64,000 bases of DNA from Dipteronia dyeriana. Its lineage: Eukaryota; Streptophyta; Magnoliopsida; Sapindales; Sapindaceae. Below, piece after piece: positions 10,699 to 26,267 of the stretch. Location: contig CM065298.1 of NCBI GenBank assembly GCA_032871835.1, forward strand, positions 14,451,096 through 14,515,095, given 5' to 3'. Both the position numbers and the translations under genes were made by a program. Below the pieces are notes generated by a model. The model saw only the letters and a list, made by a program, of their open reading frames with translations. It was not told the DNA's origin and did no database searches. Position 1 is the stretch's first letter. Every line of letters begins with the position of its first letter.

Positions 10699-13600
10699 CC
10701 TACACACACATATATATATTAGTTTTTTTTCCTCAAGACCGACCTTAACTTTTAAGATTATGACGAGATTTGTGAGTCATTGATTAAGTTTAAGAAGATT
10801 TTGACTAAGCTGAAGTATGCGAATCCATTGGTGGTTGATAGTTGTGTAACTTATATAAATAAAATCAGTCCATCCTAAAGAGAAAAAATGAGTGTAAATG
10901 TGTGTGTATATATATATATTGGTTATTATAATGATAGAGGATTTGATGGTGTGTGAGAAAAAAAAAATATTGACTTCACTTTTTCTCCTTCTTCTTCTCC
11001 TTCTTCTTCTCTCTCTCTCAACATAACTTTTTCTTTCAATTTTTAAAATCTCTACAGGAAGTTGTAGAGGAAATGTGATTTTATCTCTTTTATAAGTGTT
11101 TGAGACGGAAAAAATGAATCTACAAGAAGAGGGAACAAAAAAAATCGTGAAAGAATATAATTCAAAAAAAAATAAGGGACCTGAAAAAATTCCTAGAAAA
11201 TAAGTCTCCGTGACCAAATAATGAAGGACTTGAAGCGCATCCATATTGGAATCTAATCATGCATGGAAGGATTCTTACATAACTATCGGGTCGCGCGGTC
11301 CCCTCTCAGGCTCTCAGTAAGTAGTAGTGTGATTCGTGAACTAATAAGCAGTAGTTTGCATCCATTGATGATGACCATGATATTTGAGGACTCACTTCAT
11401 CATTTGTCGTCGTACACTTTCATCAAACAAGAGGCCACTATATATGGTTGCTTTTCAACAGACCAGTATGTGGTTGGAGATACTCCAAAATGCTTGTAGT
11501 GTTAATTCAGTTGATAAAAACTAAACACATTTCAGTGGGATGCAAATTATAAATATTCTAGCATAGTATTTACATTAATTTACTGACGGGACCGACGGGT
11601 GATGATGAAACGATGCCCTATATGTGGCTTGTTACTCTCATTACCCATTTGTTGGCATGGCAAGACATGGTGTGAATCTTGCTCCATGTTACATATGTAA
11701 TATCAACAAAATCGGTACTCGGCTTCAAAATAAGATCAACGATTTCTAGATAATTGATTGAATTAATTATTTATACTATAAATTATGTACATTTATTTAT
11801 ATTTATTTTGTTTAAAGTTACTTTGTTACACCCTAACATAGTGTATTTAAATTATTATAATCGTTTTTAGATGCATATCTATACTGAAAGGAGCAAATAG
11901 ATAGGTATGTTAATGAGTCAAATGATGAGGAGGAATTCCCAGTACAAGAAATTTGAAATGATGACATCATGATTTCACATATTTTCTTGCAATTGAGATA
12001 AAAACCATGTAATTTGGTTTTATTATGTATGAATAATACATTTCCGGAGATGTAATCTACTTTGATGTGAAGTATTGCATGTTATTAAACAAAATTTCCC
12101 TTAAGAGATTATCTATTGTCAGACTGATTGAATACTTCATACTGAACACATTGGATAGCGGTGTGGTATATATGGTTTAATATTGAATATTTCGGTTTTT
12201 GAGATAATAAGACTTAACTCGAACTTACGATCTTATAATCTTGTCAATCCGTTTGATACCGTAAAAAAATGAATATTTACTACATGTATAATTGATATAA
12301 AAATAAATTTATAAAGAGCATTTAAAAATGAATCGTGATTAGTAATTTAGATAATTAAATTATGGACTCTAAATTAAATTATGGACTCAAATCAACTATT
12401 TAAAATTGTGTCACAATTTATGTCTAACCAATCAATTTAGAATATATGTCTACATTTTTTTTTTCCAATTTCTTCCATAAATATAGATGCATATCTCAAT
12501 TTCGTTGGTCATACACCATTTTTTTAATAGTCGATTTGATCCTTAAATTATCTATTGAATGCCCTAAAAAATATCTATTTATTATAACTGTTTTTATTTA
12601 AAATGAAAGAATTTTTGTAAGTTTGATTTGTTCAGCGTTCTTCAAACTAGAATTCCAATGCCAAAAACAACCATCCGTAGACAAATAAACTTATTAATTT
12701 TTCAATCATGTAATGATAAACTTTTGTATACACTTGAGCCATGTTTTTACATGGGATGGGATGGGATTAAAAATAGCCATATCCCATGTTTGCTTATATG
12801 AGATGAGATTTTTTAATCGCATGCAAGCTTTTTATCCACCATCAATTTAGACTTTTTTTTTCTTTCCTTCTTTTTTTTTTTTTACTTTTTTTGGTTTCTC
12901 TTTTCAAATTTTTTTATATGATTAAAATATATAAATCTGTTTGATAATTAATAAAATGTTTTATTTAAAACATACATTTTTAAAATAATAATTTTCAATA
13001 TTAAAAAATAAAAATAAATTTTATTTTGTTTAAAATTGGTTTTAAATAGTTATATTATTTTTAAATAACCAATTTTAATTTTTTAGTTTTTTTCAAAATT
13101 TAATTTAAATAATTATTTTAACCCGTCCAATTCTATACAACTATTTTATCTAGGCGGGATGGGACTATTTAGTCCCACGTTTTTTTTTATAAAAAAAAAA
13201 CTTCTTCTTCTTTTATTTAAATATAAAATTTTATATTTATTTAATTTATCTTATCATAATATTTAAAAATATCAATTTAAAAAATGTTATTTTCCTTAAT
13301 ATTAATTTTAAATATTTTTATTTTAAAAAATATTTTTTTAGTTATTTAAAAAACAATTTTATTTTATCTTATATCATTCAATTTTATACTATATGTTAAA
13401 ATGATTTTTTTATCCAGTCTCATCACACCATACTAAAGACAGAACTATTTTAATTAAATCTCGTACTATACCAAACATATCACAACACTAATTTAGTCTG
13501 ATTCTAATTCAATCTAGTTCAGTCCCATAAAATATTTAAATAATCTCATTATATCTTGTATCACAAGTCACGTGTAACATATATAAACTTAATGTGCTGT

Positions 13601-13725
13601 AAGGTAAGTACATAAGCACGCTAGAATTAATGTGTCAAGTATCCCATTTTAACTTGGCACTATTGTTCAATATTCACATTTGGTGGGATAATAATTGTAT
13701 GATGAGAGGTATACAATACACTTTA
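10699..13725. other. Intergenic, AT-rich, no gene seen
   Basis: This stretch is strongly AT-rich with poly-A and poly-T runs. Open frames at 10777-11244 (-) and 11263-11499 (+) are low-complexity or unlike any family. Between about 12735 and 13560, MITE-like words occur in both orientations (for example 'catgggatgggatggga' and 'ccatactaaa...ccaaacat'), suggesting decayed DNA transposons without clear ends. Confidence 0.5.
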
Positions 13726-14562
13726 GGGCCTGTTTGTTACATATGATTGGACTGGGATCGAGACTCAGTCCAATCATATGTTTAGAGGCCCATTGGATTG
13801 GATAAAAAAACCTTCATAGGACCTATTTTTTGTGAAATTATCCTACAAAACGCAATTCAAATAATTCAATAATAAATAATTTATTGAAAATCAATATAAA
13901 TTTATAATTTTATTTAAAATTTATAATTTTATTTAAAATTTATAATTTTATTTAAAATTTATAATTTTATTTAAAATTTATTTTTAATGTTTTTAATAAT
14001 ATATATTAAAATATTTATTTCATCAAAAAAAATATTTTAATAATTTATGATTCAATTTTCATTAGATTATTGAAAACTGAGATTATATTAATCCTAATTC
14101 ACCCTGACGAGATTGAAGAATCTAAATTTATTAGGCTCATCATAATCCTATATATATATTAAATAAAAAATCATAAAATTGAAAAATATTTAAATTTATT
14201 TAAAAATAATATAAATCTTTTTTTGGATATTATTACTTTAATAAATTTAAAACATTTATTTTTTTCATATACATATTTCAATAATCTATTATTCAATTTC
14301 AAAATATTATCAAATTAAAAATATTATTATATTTTCTTTTCAACAAAATTATTATATTTAATTCAATATCATGTTTCACCAAACAAAACATGGTATTAAT
14401 CCAATCAAGTCTCATATTTTTCAAAACATAGCATAATATTAATTTAGTCTAATTCAATTCAATCAAATCTAGTATCATCTAAGCTCAGTCTCATTACAAT
14501 CATCTAATCTTAATCTAATTTTATAAAATAGTTCAATCCGATCTATATAACAAACGGGGCCT
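13726..14562. mobile_element. PIF/Harbinger-like MITE
   Basis: The left end gggcctgtttgttacatatg and the reverse complement of the right end, ggccccgtttgttatatag, form imperfect inverted termini. A tta precedes the left end and a taa follows the right. The interior is AT-rich with a short tandem run of 'tttataattttatttaaaa' near 13890-13980 and no coding region. The GGGCC.GTTTG terminus is typical of Tourist/PIF-type plant MITEs. It ends about 230 bp before the helicase start codon. Confidence 0.65.
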
Positions 14563-14792
14563 AAAGGACTAAAGGTTATATATACCCTCGCAGCCAAACA
14601 AACCCAAATTCAACTCAACAGTGATCTTCGCGGGCAATTTATAAAAGTTGAAAGAAAGAAAGCGTCAAATACTCATACAATTACAGGACACGGATTCATA
14701 TTTAGATCAGAGAATCAACAAAAAAAAACCCAATTCGGGAAAATTCAGAATAAAACGGTTGAACCTGTAAAAGACAGAGAGGGTGAGCAACT
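14563..14792 (+). promoter_or_regulatory. Promoter and 5' leader region of the helicase gene
   Basis: This covers the sequence between the MITE end and the ATG. It includes 'ggttatatataccctc' near 14574, a possible TATA region, then an A-rich leader. No exact transcription start can be read. Because the MITE ends so close, it may supply part of the distal promoter. Confidence 0.35.
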
Positions 14793-17700
14793 ATGGAAGA
14801 CAAAGAAACTGAGAGAGAGTTTCCGGCATTTCCCTACAAGCCATATTCGATCCAGAAGGATTTCATGAAGGCCCTTTATCGATCTCTCGATAAAGGCGGC
14901 GTCTCCATGCTCGAAAGTCCCACTGGTACCTACCTCACTCTCTCTATTTCTCTGTTTTTTTTTTTATGATTCTGGGTTTCTCTTTGTTTGTTGAGAGAAT
15001 GTGAGTTAAAGTGACAATTACGTTGTTTTATTAGATATTCGTTGGTGTACCTGTTTGTTTGATGAGAAATTCCGGGGAAAATTCAGTGTGTAATTGAGAG
15101 AAAAAAAAATCTTTTATATAGCTTATAGTTTTTAAGATGTCTGTGAGTTGATAGTAAAATGTGAACTAAAAGTAGTTGTATTTGGCTTTTTTATTTTTTG
15201 AGTTGAGAATTTTTTTCTTAAATTGATTGAGTACATAATGTGTTCCTGGGTCCCAAATACTGAGATTAAGTTCTTTTTAATAAGACTATCATCAATTTAT
15301 TTGTTCTTTTATTTATGTTGATTTTGTTTACAAGAAATGGAAATTAAAAAAACTGTGATATTTGGTTATTGCTCATATATGGATGAATTTAATGGAAATT
15401 TAAGTTTGCATAGTTTGGTAGTTTTCTTTTTGCTAATGGATTTTTAACAGATATCAGAAAAAGGCTTGAATGTTGTTTGCTTAATTTATTCTTTAAGATT
15501 TGTGATGTTTGAACTTTTAATAGGGACTGGAAAAACTCTTAGTATGATTTGTAGTGCTTTGCAATGGGTGGTTGATCAGAAGCAAAAGCAGAAATCTGAA
15601 ACAGTTGAGTCCGATAAGAATACAACAAATGAGGGTTCATGTGGTTTGGATGATGAACCTGACTGGATGAGAAACTTTGTTGCAAACAAAGAATGTCAAC
15701 CAAATGACAACAAGATCAAGGAGAAGAAAAATGGATATGGATTAAGAAAATCAGACAAGAGGAGAAATGAAGAAATTTGTAGAGATTTGTTTTCCCGGGC
15801 CGTGGAAAAGGATGATTTTATTACAAAGAAAGAGTGTGAGAATTTGCGAAAGGCAAATGATGGTTCAGAGTTGAATGAGGAGGAGTTTTTGTTGGAAGAA
15901 TATGAAAGTGAAGAGGAAGAGGCTATTGGCAGTGGAAAATCAAAGAGGAAGGCTGGTGGGGTGACAATTAGTTCATCAATTGATGAGGAAGAGGAAGAGG
16001 AAGATGAAGATGCCTTTGAGGAGGAGGAGGAAGAGGAATTGAAAGTTTATTTCTGTAGTAGGACGCATTCACAGCTTTCTCAGTTCATAAAGGAATTACA
16101 AAAGACTGTTTTTGCCAGCAAAATTAGGGTTGTGTGTTTGGGCTCTAGAAAGATTTTCTGTATAAATGAAGGTATGGTGATTTTGTCTATCTTATCAATC
16201 AATAATATTTATATGTTTGGCTCATCATTTATCATGGTGGTTTTGTGTTTCAGAGGTTTTGAAACTTGGAAACTCTACTCGCATCAATGAACGGTGCTTA
16301 GAGCTTCAAAAGAACAAGAAAAATGAAATTAGCAAAATCAAGGTATCAAGTATGCTTGTTTTGATCTCAAATAATGACCATCAACTTTATCCAACTTTAG
16401 TTTTCACGAACTAGATTGACTAATGATAAGTTTGATTTCCTTGTCGAGTCTAAGGAATCTGGCCTGCACCAATTGATCTGATTTAACTTTCATGTTATTT
16501 ATTGGCAAATACTTTGTGGATGATGTAGAAATAGATAAAAGCTTCCATGAAAATGAAGTTGTTCTAGATAGCATTGAATGATTACATGGAAATGTGGATA
16601 CACTAGTTTACTAAATTTGTTTCTTTTACTTATGCTTTCTGGAGAGTACTTTTGAGTTGAATTTTTGAAAATATGAATTTTGTAACAAGAGAAACTTTTT
16701 GCTGTTGTACTTGTATACATGCATGATGCATACATATATGTAAAAAGGAAAAGTTCTAATATTGGTAAGTTAGGCATGAAATTGAAGATTTAGATGTCTT
16801 TTGACAAAAGTTAGAGAATTGTTTCATCATATTAGTGTATATCTTAAGACTTGAGCTGAATATGTTCTTGGTTTAGAAGGTACCAGTACCTCCCATATAA
16901 GCACCAGATGAAAGAATGTTTGCCCATTTACATTCACAATACTTCATGCAGTAATGTTGATGCAGCAGGATCTTTTCTTTTTCCCTTTTTTTTTTGAATA
17001 ATAAAAGTTTTTATTTTGCAGAATTTAGGTGCCAAGGGAAGAGTACGCCAAACCAAGGCTTCTTCGGGATGCCCAATGCTCAAAAATCATAAACTACAAA
17101 AACAATTTAGGAGCAAGATTTCCGAACAAGGAGCTGTAGACATTGAAGATCTTGTTCAACTCGGAAAAAATATGCGGACTTGTCCATATTATGGCTCTCG
17201 AAGCATGGTCCCAGCAGCTGAACTTGTGGTTCTTCCCTATCAATCTCTTCTATCAAAATCATCGCGGGAATCACTTGGTCTTAATTTGAAGAATAATATT
17301 GTTATTATTGATGAGGCTCACAATCTGGCTGACTCCCTCATCAGCATGTATGATGCTAAAATTACTTTGTCACAGGTAAATAATTGTCATCTTTTATTTT
17401 GTACGACTATCATGATTGTTTTTTTGAAAAGTAGTTGATAAGAGTGGTATCTGAGTTTGTATGGCTCGAAATGTCCTGACTACTGTCATAACCTTAGCTT
17501 CCATTACTCAGTTGATCCAGTGCAAGATTGATGTACAATCTTGTTTTGGTAGAGATATAGTATCTTCGCTGTGACTATTAACAAGCTTAAGTTTCTACAT
17601 TGATTCAAGACTTTTAATAAAAAAAATGATGTATTGATGATTAATGTACTGTCATTTATCTAGTTGGAGAATGTGCACATCCACCTAGAGAAGTATTTTG

Positions 17701-19929
17701 GAAGATTCCGCAGTCTCTTGGGTCCTGGCAATCGAAGATATATCCAAACTCTGATGGTCCTCACTCGGGCATTCCTCCGAGTCCTAGTGAATGAGAAGGA
17801 TGAGAATTGTGTGAGCCAAGATGCTAAAAACACTGGAGCTAAAACTGGTTTTGATTCATCTATGGCAATAAATGATTTTTTATTTTCTCTCAACATAGAC
17901 AACATTAATTTGGTCAAATTGCTACAGTATATAAAGGAAAGCAATATCATTCACAAGGTGTGTTTTCTTCAAATTTATTTTACTTTTGTAACACCAAGCC
18001 ATTCAGTGTTTTCTTTGTTTTTCACAATGTAACTGATTTTCCAGGTCAGTGGTTATGGAGATAAAGCAGCTAGCTTGCAGAAAGGTTCAGCACTCAAGGA
18101 CAATGGAGAAAGTTGTGAGGAGGCAAGCATTCTTTCTGGTTTCCGGGCATTAGTAGATATGTTGCTTTCCTTGACAAACAATGATGGTGATGGACGGATA
18201 ATAATCTCAAGGCCACGACCTATATCCTTTGGACAAGGAGGATTTTTAAAATATGTAATGCTCACAGGGGAAAAGATTTTTTCTGAGGTTTGGCCAATGT
18301 TTTCTTTCTTTCTTTTAGGCTCTGTTTGTATCTCTAATAATTTGAAACTATATTGTTTATTCAATGAAATGAGCTTTCCTTGGGCAATATAACTTTTTAT
18401 TTTTCTTAACGGAAATTGAGATTCTAATCAGGAATAAGTTCTTGGATGGATTTTTAAGCCTCGGCATGAAAACTTATCTCAAAATGTTATGCAGATTGTG
18501 GATCAAGCACATGCTGTTATTCTGGCAGGGGGGACTCTGCAACCCATAGAAGAGACTAGGGAGCGACTTTTTTCATGGTTGCCTCCAAATGAATTGCATT
18601 TCCTTTCATGTAATCATATTATCCCTCCAGAGAGTATTTTGCCAGTTGCAGTTTCCAATGGCCCAACCGGTCAAGTGTTTGATTTTAGCTATGGTTCAAG
18701 AGGCTCATTAACTATGGTGAGCATTTTACAGTCCACGTTTGTCATTGTTTTATAAACATTGCAACCTCCATGCTACGCATTCCTTTGTTCAATGAACTTC
18801 GTGGTCCAGTCCATTGCAAACAATTTCAAAAAAATATACGTTTTGTCTTTACAGCATGATAGACTGATGATTAAGCTATGTTAACGGTCTTGAATCTACA
18901 ATCGGCAGATAGAAGAGCTTGGACGTTTGCTCTGCAATTTGGTGACAGTGGTTCCCGAAGGAGTTGTTGTGTTCTTCACTTCATTTGAGTATGAAGAACA
19001 GGTCTATGAAACATGGAAGACTTCAGGCATCCTTGACAGGATTACGAAGAAAAAACGTGTCTTCAGAGAGCCTAGAAGAAACACACTTGTGGAATCTGTT
19101 CTCAAGGAATACAAGCAAACGATTGATGCATTGTCCGATGGGACAAAAGAAGATCCAAGATCACTCAGTGGTGCAATCCTCTTAGCCGTAGTTGGTGGAA
19201 AGATATCAGAAGGCATCAACTTCAGCGATGGGATGGGTCGATGTATAGTCATGGTTGGACTGCCTTACCCTAGCCCATCTGATATTGAGTTGTTGGAGAG
19301 GATAAAGCATATTGAAGGTTTGGGAGATTCAAATTCTACTAAACCTTCCACGATTTCAGCAAGCGATGAATATTATGCTAGAGATGTTCAGGCTGGTTTC
19401 AGCATTCTAAGAAGTTGCAGGCGCAGAGGGAAAGAGTATTATGAAAATCTCTGTATGAAAGCTGTAAATCAATCAATTGGTGAGTGCTCTTAACATTGTC
19501 TTTCCAAATATATTTCTTAAACTACAAGAAAACATAACAAACTCTTTGATCCAGTTTAACTGAGTAATGGCTTTGCACGTAAGTGTGCCATTCATAATGC
19601 TGCATTTACGTGTGTAATTGTTTTCCTTAGAGCTCAAACATGCATAGAAATAGATGAATTTGACATTGAATAGCTTCGATCTGTTTACTCTTTTCTCTGT
19701 TCTGTCTATTTCAGGTAGAGCGATTCGACATATAAATGACTATGCAGCGATTTTGTTGGTTGACATGCGTTATGCATCTGAATCCTCAAAAAGAAGCTAT
19801 TCACACCCAACCAACAAGCTCCCACAGTGGATTAAAGACCGTCTTGTTTCTGCAACAAATAACTACGGTGAGGTCCATAGACTGCTGCATCAGTTCTTTA
19901 AATTGAACAAGAACAGAGGGTGTCAGTAG
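14793..19929 (+). CDS. DDX11: CHL1/DDX11-type ATP-dependent DNA helicase (Fe-S, DEAH box)
   Basis: Nine exons give 922 aa: 14793-14925, 15524-16171, 16254-16342, 17022-17375, 17664-17957, 18045-18287, 18495-18716, 18909-19479, 19715-19929. All introns are GT-AG and every junction keeps frame. The Walker A motif TGTGKT (residues 44-49) is built across exons 1 and 2. Motif Ia is [12 protein letters not shown]. Four cysteines near 257, 275, 307 and 344 match the Fe-S cluster set of the XPD/FANCJ/DDX11 superfamily-2 group. DEAH is at 386-389. The late motifs are [23 protein letters not shown] and SIGRAIRH. An acidic Glu/Asp run precedes motif Ia. In other organisms this family unwinds 5' to 3' in the nucleus and supports sister-chromatid cohesion and repair; that role here is inferred. 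The length fits plant relatives. Confidence 0.93.
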
Positions 19930-22650
19930 AAAGTTACAAAGAAATTGATAGGATTGAAGGGAAAATCCATTTAGTTATATACCCAAATAAGCTAAGCAAA
20001 GTTGTATTATGTATGCAAATCAGCAGATTTTACAAAGGTATATTTGTGCTTCTATCAACATTCAATTAATTCAATATATACATTATTTACCATAATCTTT
20101 CATTAATCCTTGAAATGGCATGAAGTAGCAGTGTCAAGTTCTCCAGTCTTTCCAATACGAGATGGCTCAAATGCTTATATAAATATGCACATTAGACTTT
20201 TGATCACATATAAGAATCTACACTTATATTTGCTTTTTTTTTTCACATTTAAGTCACAACTCACAAAAGTGGAAAACAATTCTTAAATTTTTTTTTTTGA
20301 AAACGATTATGAAAACAGTCACCGAGCAAAGATTTGGACTGTTTTATAAAAACAAAAATGAAAACACCCCTTAAGAAGAGGTACCGGATGGGGTCCAAAA
20401 GGCAATGTAGTTGTTGTGGTAGCTAAAAACGGACCCTAGGCCTAACCTTCAGGCCCACGAAAAACCTAGCAAGAGATACGGGTCAACCCAAAACCCAGCT
20501 AACTTGACCTCCACTCATAACAGACACCTGACCAAGTCAAGCCAGTTATCTTATAGTGTTATCTCGTCTTGCAAAACCTGGCCTTGATCTTAGGGATTTG
20601 GGATCAAGGAAACCACAAAGCTATCCGAGTGAAGGTCTATAAATACAACCTCTCTCATTGGAGAGTCTTAACTTTAAATCCCGAACCTAATTTACATCCA
20701 GCCCAGTCCACATCAATTGTTGATTGACCATCTACCGTTATATTCATCTGGATCAAAGATGTGAAATCTCTATTGCTTAATAGTTACACAACTATATTTT
20801 GTAAAAAAAAAAAAAATGTTACACGATTATATTAGTGACATTTCGTACAAACGAAAATTCAAAATCATATTCAATTAGGAGAGTGACAATTTTATAAATA
20901 AGTAGACACATATCATAAGCATATCAGAAAACGAGATCATCATAACCGTATATAATATTTCTTTGATTTTATATCAGGCTTAAAACATATTAAATTCGGA
21001 TAGTCTGAAATTCTGCATAACAAGTTTGGCATGCATTAGTTGAAAGCAGTGTCTGGAAACTTATCTATGTCATCTGTCCTGTTACATGGAAATTTATGAA
21101 CCCCCACAATTTACTGATGTAATCTGATGTTGCATTTAAGTCTTTACTCACAATGAACTTCAAATATCCATAAATTAGAGTCCTCTAGTTGCGCACATCA
21201 TAAAACATAAGTTAAATAGAGCCCTCTATTTACAGATCGTATAATCCATACGATTATGTAACGTTATATAGTCACGGTTCTGAAATTTCCCAACCTGATT
21301 AGAGAAGAGCTCTAATATCCAGGTAATAAATTAATAACTAACAGTTATGAGAGTTTTAGATATATATCAACTTCATGACAGACTTGGGGGGTGTTGGGGA
21401 CCATCCATGATCCATCCAACTCTTCATTTCTTATAAATGCTACAGTGATTTTGCAGCAATACATATAAATACCTGTGGTGTGGATGATTAATCATTATCA
21501 TCAGATTAATGCACCAACCTCAAATGGGTTTCTGGCAACCATAACTATCTCATCAAAATTAAAGCTGCATATGGGAATGTTGTCATAGTGAAAGCATTTC
21601 ATTTTTGCAAAATAACTAGAAGTGCCCTTCAACAATCCATCACATACTATATATAAAGTGTTTTTTAATCTAAAGAACGTTTTAATTATTTTATTATTTC
21701 AATTTAAACACAAATAATAGTTGATAATATCAAAGATATTTAGTATAGTTATTGCATATGGAAAGTTTCTTCATCTTCAAGACATGTTGATGTTGGTGTA
21801 GGATATTTATGTGTATTATATAGGACCAAGTTTCTTCATCACTGCCATAGTGTACAGATGATCATGATCTTAATGCTTGATCATGACCGTTCAAAATATG
21901 GGTCCCATGGGTTCATTAAATAATTAAGAACAAAGCAGTACCCTTTAGCTTTGCATCTTAATCAATTACAACCCTGCTTTAGACAACAAGAAGTCGAAAC
22001 AAGACATATATAATCATAGGATTCCAAAAGTCTATTCCTCTCTTAGCTTTAATCAAACATATTTAGTTCCAACTTAGCATGTCAACTTTCTATTGGTCAA
22101 CAAACCCCCTTGTGTCTATAATTTGTGATGATATAATAAAGGGTAAATTTTTATTTATCTGAAAGCGGATTCGAACGTTTCTAAAATTAATATGAACTCA
22201 TCTCCGATGTTCTTTAAAATTTATTAGGAATCTCATCTAAAGTAAGTGGTGAGGAAAGCAAACCAATGGTGTATGCTTTTATTTAAACTAAAACCCATAG
22301 TTGTCTAAACTCAAAAACTTACCCTACAATTATATGGTGATAAAAACTCAACCCCACAGAGGAAAAGAAGAGACAGAAGGGTATGGACAAAAAGAAGAAA
22401 AGATAGAAGCCAAAAACAGAAGAGACTTTCCCTTTTAGAGTTGATTAGCTTTATGTCAAGCTAACTATCTGTCACTCCATTAGCCAAAACAGAAGAAGCA
22501 GAAGAAACATCAACTGTCTCTTGTCTCTTACCTGTCTATCCATTGGAAGGTACATTTGTAGAAGATAGATATCATCTTCCATCATCTGTTCTTCTGCATA
22601 TAGAAGATAGATATTATACTCAGATAAACAACCAATACTAGAGAGCAAAT
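19930..22650. other. Intergenic region with an LTR-like island
   Basis: Holds the 3' flank of the helicase gene and the promoter of the 221-aa gene. The sequence is AT-rich with no supported gene. A GC-richer island at about 20380-20790 stands out and is listed separately. Near 22500-22650 the leader of the next gene is A/G-rich with 'agaagatagatat' repeated. Confidence 0.5.
20380..20790 (+). mobile_element. Possible LTR fragment
   Basis: Base composition shifts to higher GC here, and a TATA box (ctataaatacaacctctc, near 20637) is followed by a pyrimidine-rich leader and 'catcaattgttgattgacc'. This resembles the core of a plant LTR. No matching partner and no clear TG...CA ends with target duplication were found, so it may be a solo or broken LTR. 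Confidence 0.3.
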
Positions 22651-23316
22651 ATGCTGCTAAGAGAATCCATTGGAAAGACCAAGAACTTCTTTCAGAAAAC
22701 CCTTTTAAACCTCAAGTCAGTCTTCTTTGGAGGCTACCAGAAGCTACCAAAACCTCTTCTCTTGAACCCCTTCTCTTGCACTACTATAGGCAAAACAAAA
22801 AATCACCAAACAGATCTGTTCTATGATGAATTTTGCAATGAATGGGAGTGTGATCATGAAGAAGCAAGGAAGAAGAAGAAGAAGAAGAAGAATAGTATGA
22901 TCATTGCATCAAAAGAACCCATGAATGAAGAAGATGCAAGTAGTGGAAAATCCCTGATGAATTCGAAGGAGAGTCCATTGATGAACAAACAGGAAGAGGG
23001 ATCAAACAAGGAAGAAAAGAAAAGGGTAAGTTTCCGTTTAGATAAAAAAGGAGATCAGTACCGCTCTCATGCCGGGAAAGCAGAGGGATATGCATTGGCA
23101 CAAAAGATGCAGCAATTGGATATGATGGATGCGGGTGATGTAGAACATGTGTTGGACGTAGAAGAGGCGCTCCATTATTATTCTCGCCTCAAAAGTCCGG
23201 TATACCTTGATATTGTCGACAGGTTTTTCGTGGACATGTACTCAGAATTCTCTGTTCCTCAACCTTCTGCCAGTATCAATAACTCAAAGCGGAGGCTCGG
23301 GTCAATTAGGCTGTAG
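22651..23316 (+). CDS. Uncharacterised plant protein, possible OVATE-like C-terminus
   Basis: A single uninterrupted frame of 221 aa. The N-terminus (MLLRESIGKTKNFFQKTL, then FFGGYQKLPK) is basic and aromatic and has the look of a conserved plant family. The middle is low complexity with a seven-Lys run near residues 74-80 and Glu/Lys/Ser-rich stretches, probably disordered. The C-terminal 55 residues look folded: AQKMQQLDMMDAGDVEHVLD, then EALHYYSRLKSP and DIVDRFFVDMYSEF. The last part resembles the end of the OVATE domain (a loop-Ser-Pro step followed by a helix), but the match is partial and I hold it loosely. The start is chosen because it opens the conserved-looking block. No signal peptide or membrane segment is seen. 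Confidence 0.75.
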   Translation: MLLRESIGKTKNFFQKTLLNLKSVFFGGYQKLPKPLLLNPFSCTTIGKTKNHQTDLFYDEFCNEWECDHEEARKKKKKKKNSMIIASKEPMNEEDASSGKSLMNSKESPLMNKQEEGSNKEEKKRVSFRLDKKGDQYRSHAGKAEGYALAQKMQQLDMMDAGDVEHVLDVEEALHYYSRLKSPVYLDIVDRFFVDMYSEFSVPQPSASINNSKRRLGSIRL

Positions 23317-23916
23317 ATGTTCATGTTTGTCAGTTCTTCCTTTGTGCACATACATATATTATTTAATTTTCTTTATTGTTCTTTCTCTGTGTGTGTGAGT
23401 GTTATGCTTTTCTAGTTTCACATTCAGCTTTGTGGATCTTTTTCACCTATTGCCATCTGCTTGAGCCTGTCTTGTAACTAATAAACTATCTACGTTTAGA
23501 CATTAGAAATCCAAATCTCACTTTTTTTCCCTTTTAGGCGTTGTATTTCTTCCTTCACCTGCATGTGTTTCCATGAATGTCTTCAGATGCTACAGCTTGA
23601 ACCATAAATTACCATAATCACAGTGTCGAAAACAATCAGGATATTAGATCTTGCTTTGCACACACCTTCACCTTTATTCAGCCTTAAAACTAGCCTGTTT
23701 AATTATCAATAATGAAACTCGCGAATTAAACAATCATTTTGTCAGAAAATCATTATTATTTACCATTGAATGAAGCAGTGTATACAGCTAGTTTCATCTG
23801 TTCTGGATGTTACAACTACAAGGTAACAACAAACAAAGCTACACTCCAACTATATGAGGTGAAATGCAGTTCAATTAAGCACCAAAAACCTGGCTGAACA
23901 AGGGATACTGTCTTCC
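23317..23916. other. Convergent 3' flanks of the 221-aa gene and the peroxidase
   Basis: The two genes run toward each other and their stops are about 600 bp apart. The sequence is AT-rich and would hold both 3' untranslated regions; 'aataaac' near 23480 could serve as a poly-A signal for the plus-strand gene. Nothing else is seen. Confidence 0.5.

Positions 23917-26267
<2,351 letters not shown>

Noticed and set aside
10777..11244. 155-aa open frame (-)
   Set aside because: Contains Arg runs and Ile/Tyr/Thr strings from microsatellite-like sequence; no family resemblance.
11263..11499. 78-aa open frame (+)
   Set aside because: Isolated, short, no recognisable motif and no flanking exons.
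15466..15523. Possible upstream start for helicase exon 2
   Set aside because: This part is intron 1; the true exon starts at the acceptor at 15524, which rebuilds the Walker A motif with exon 1.
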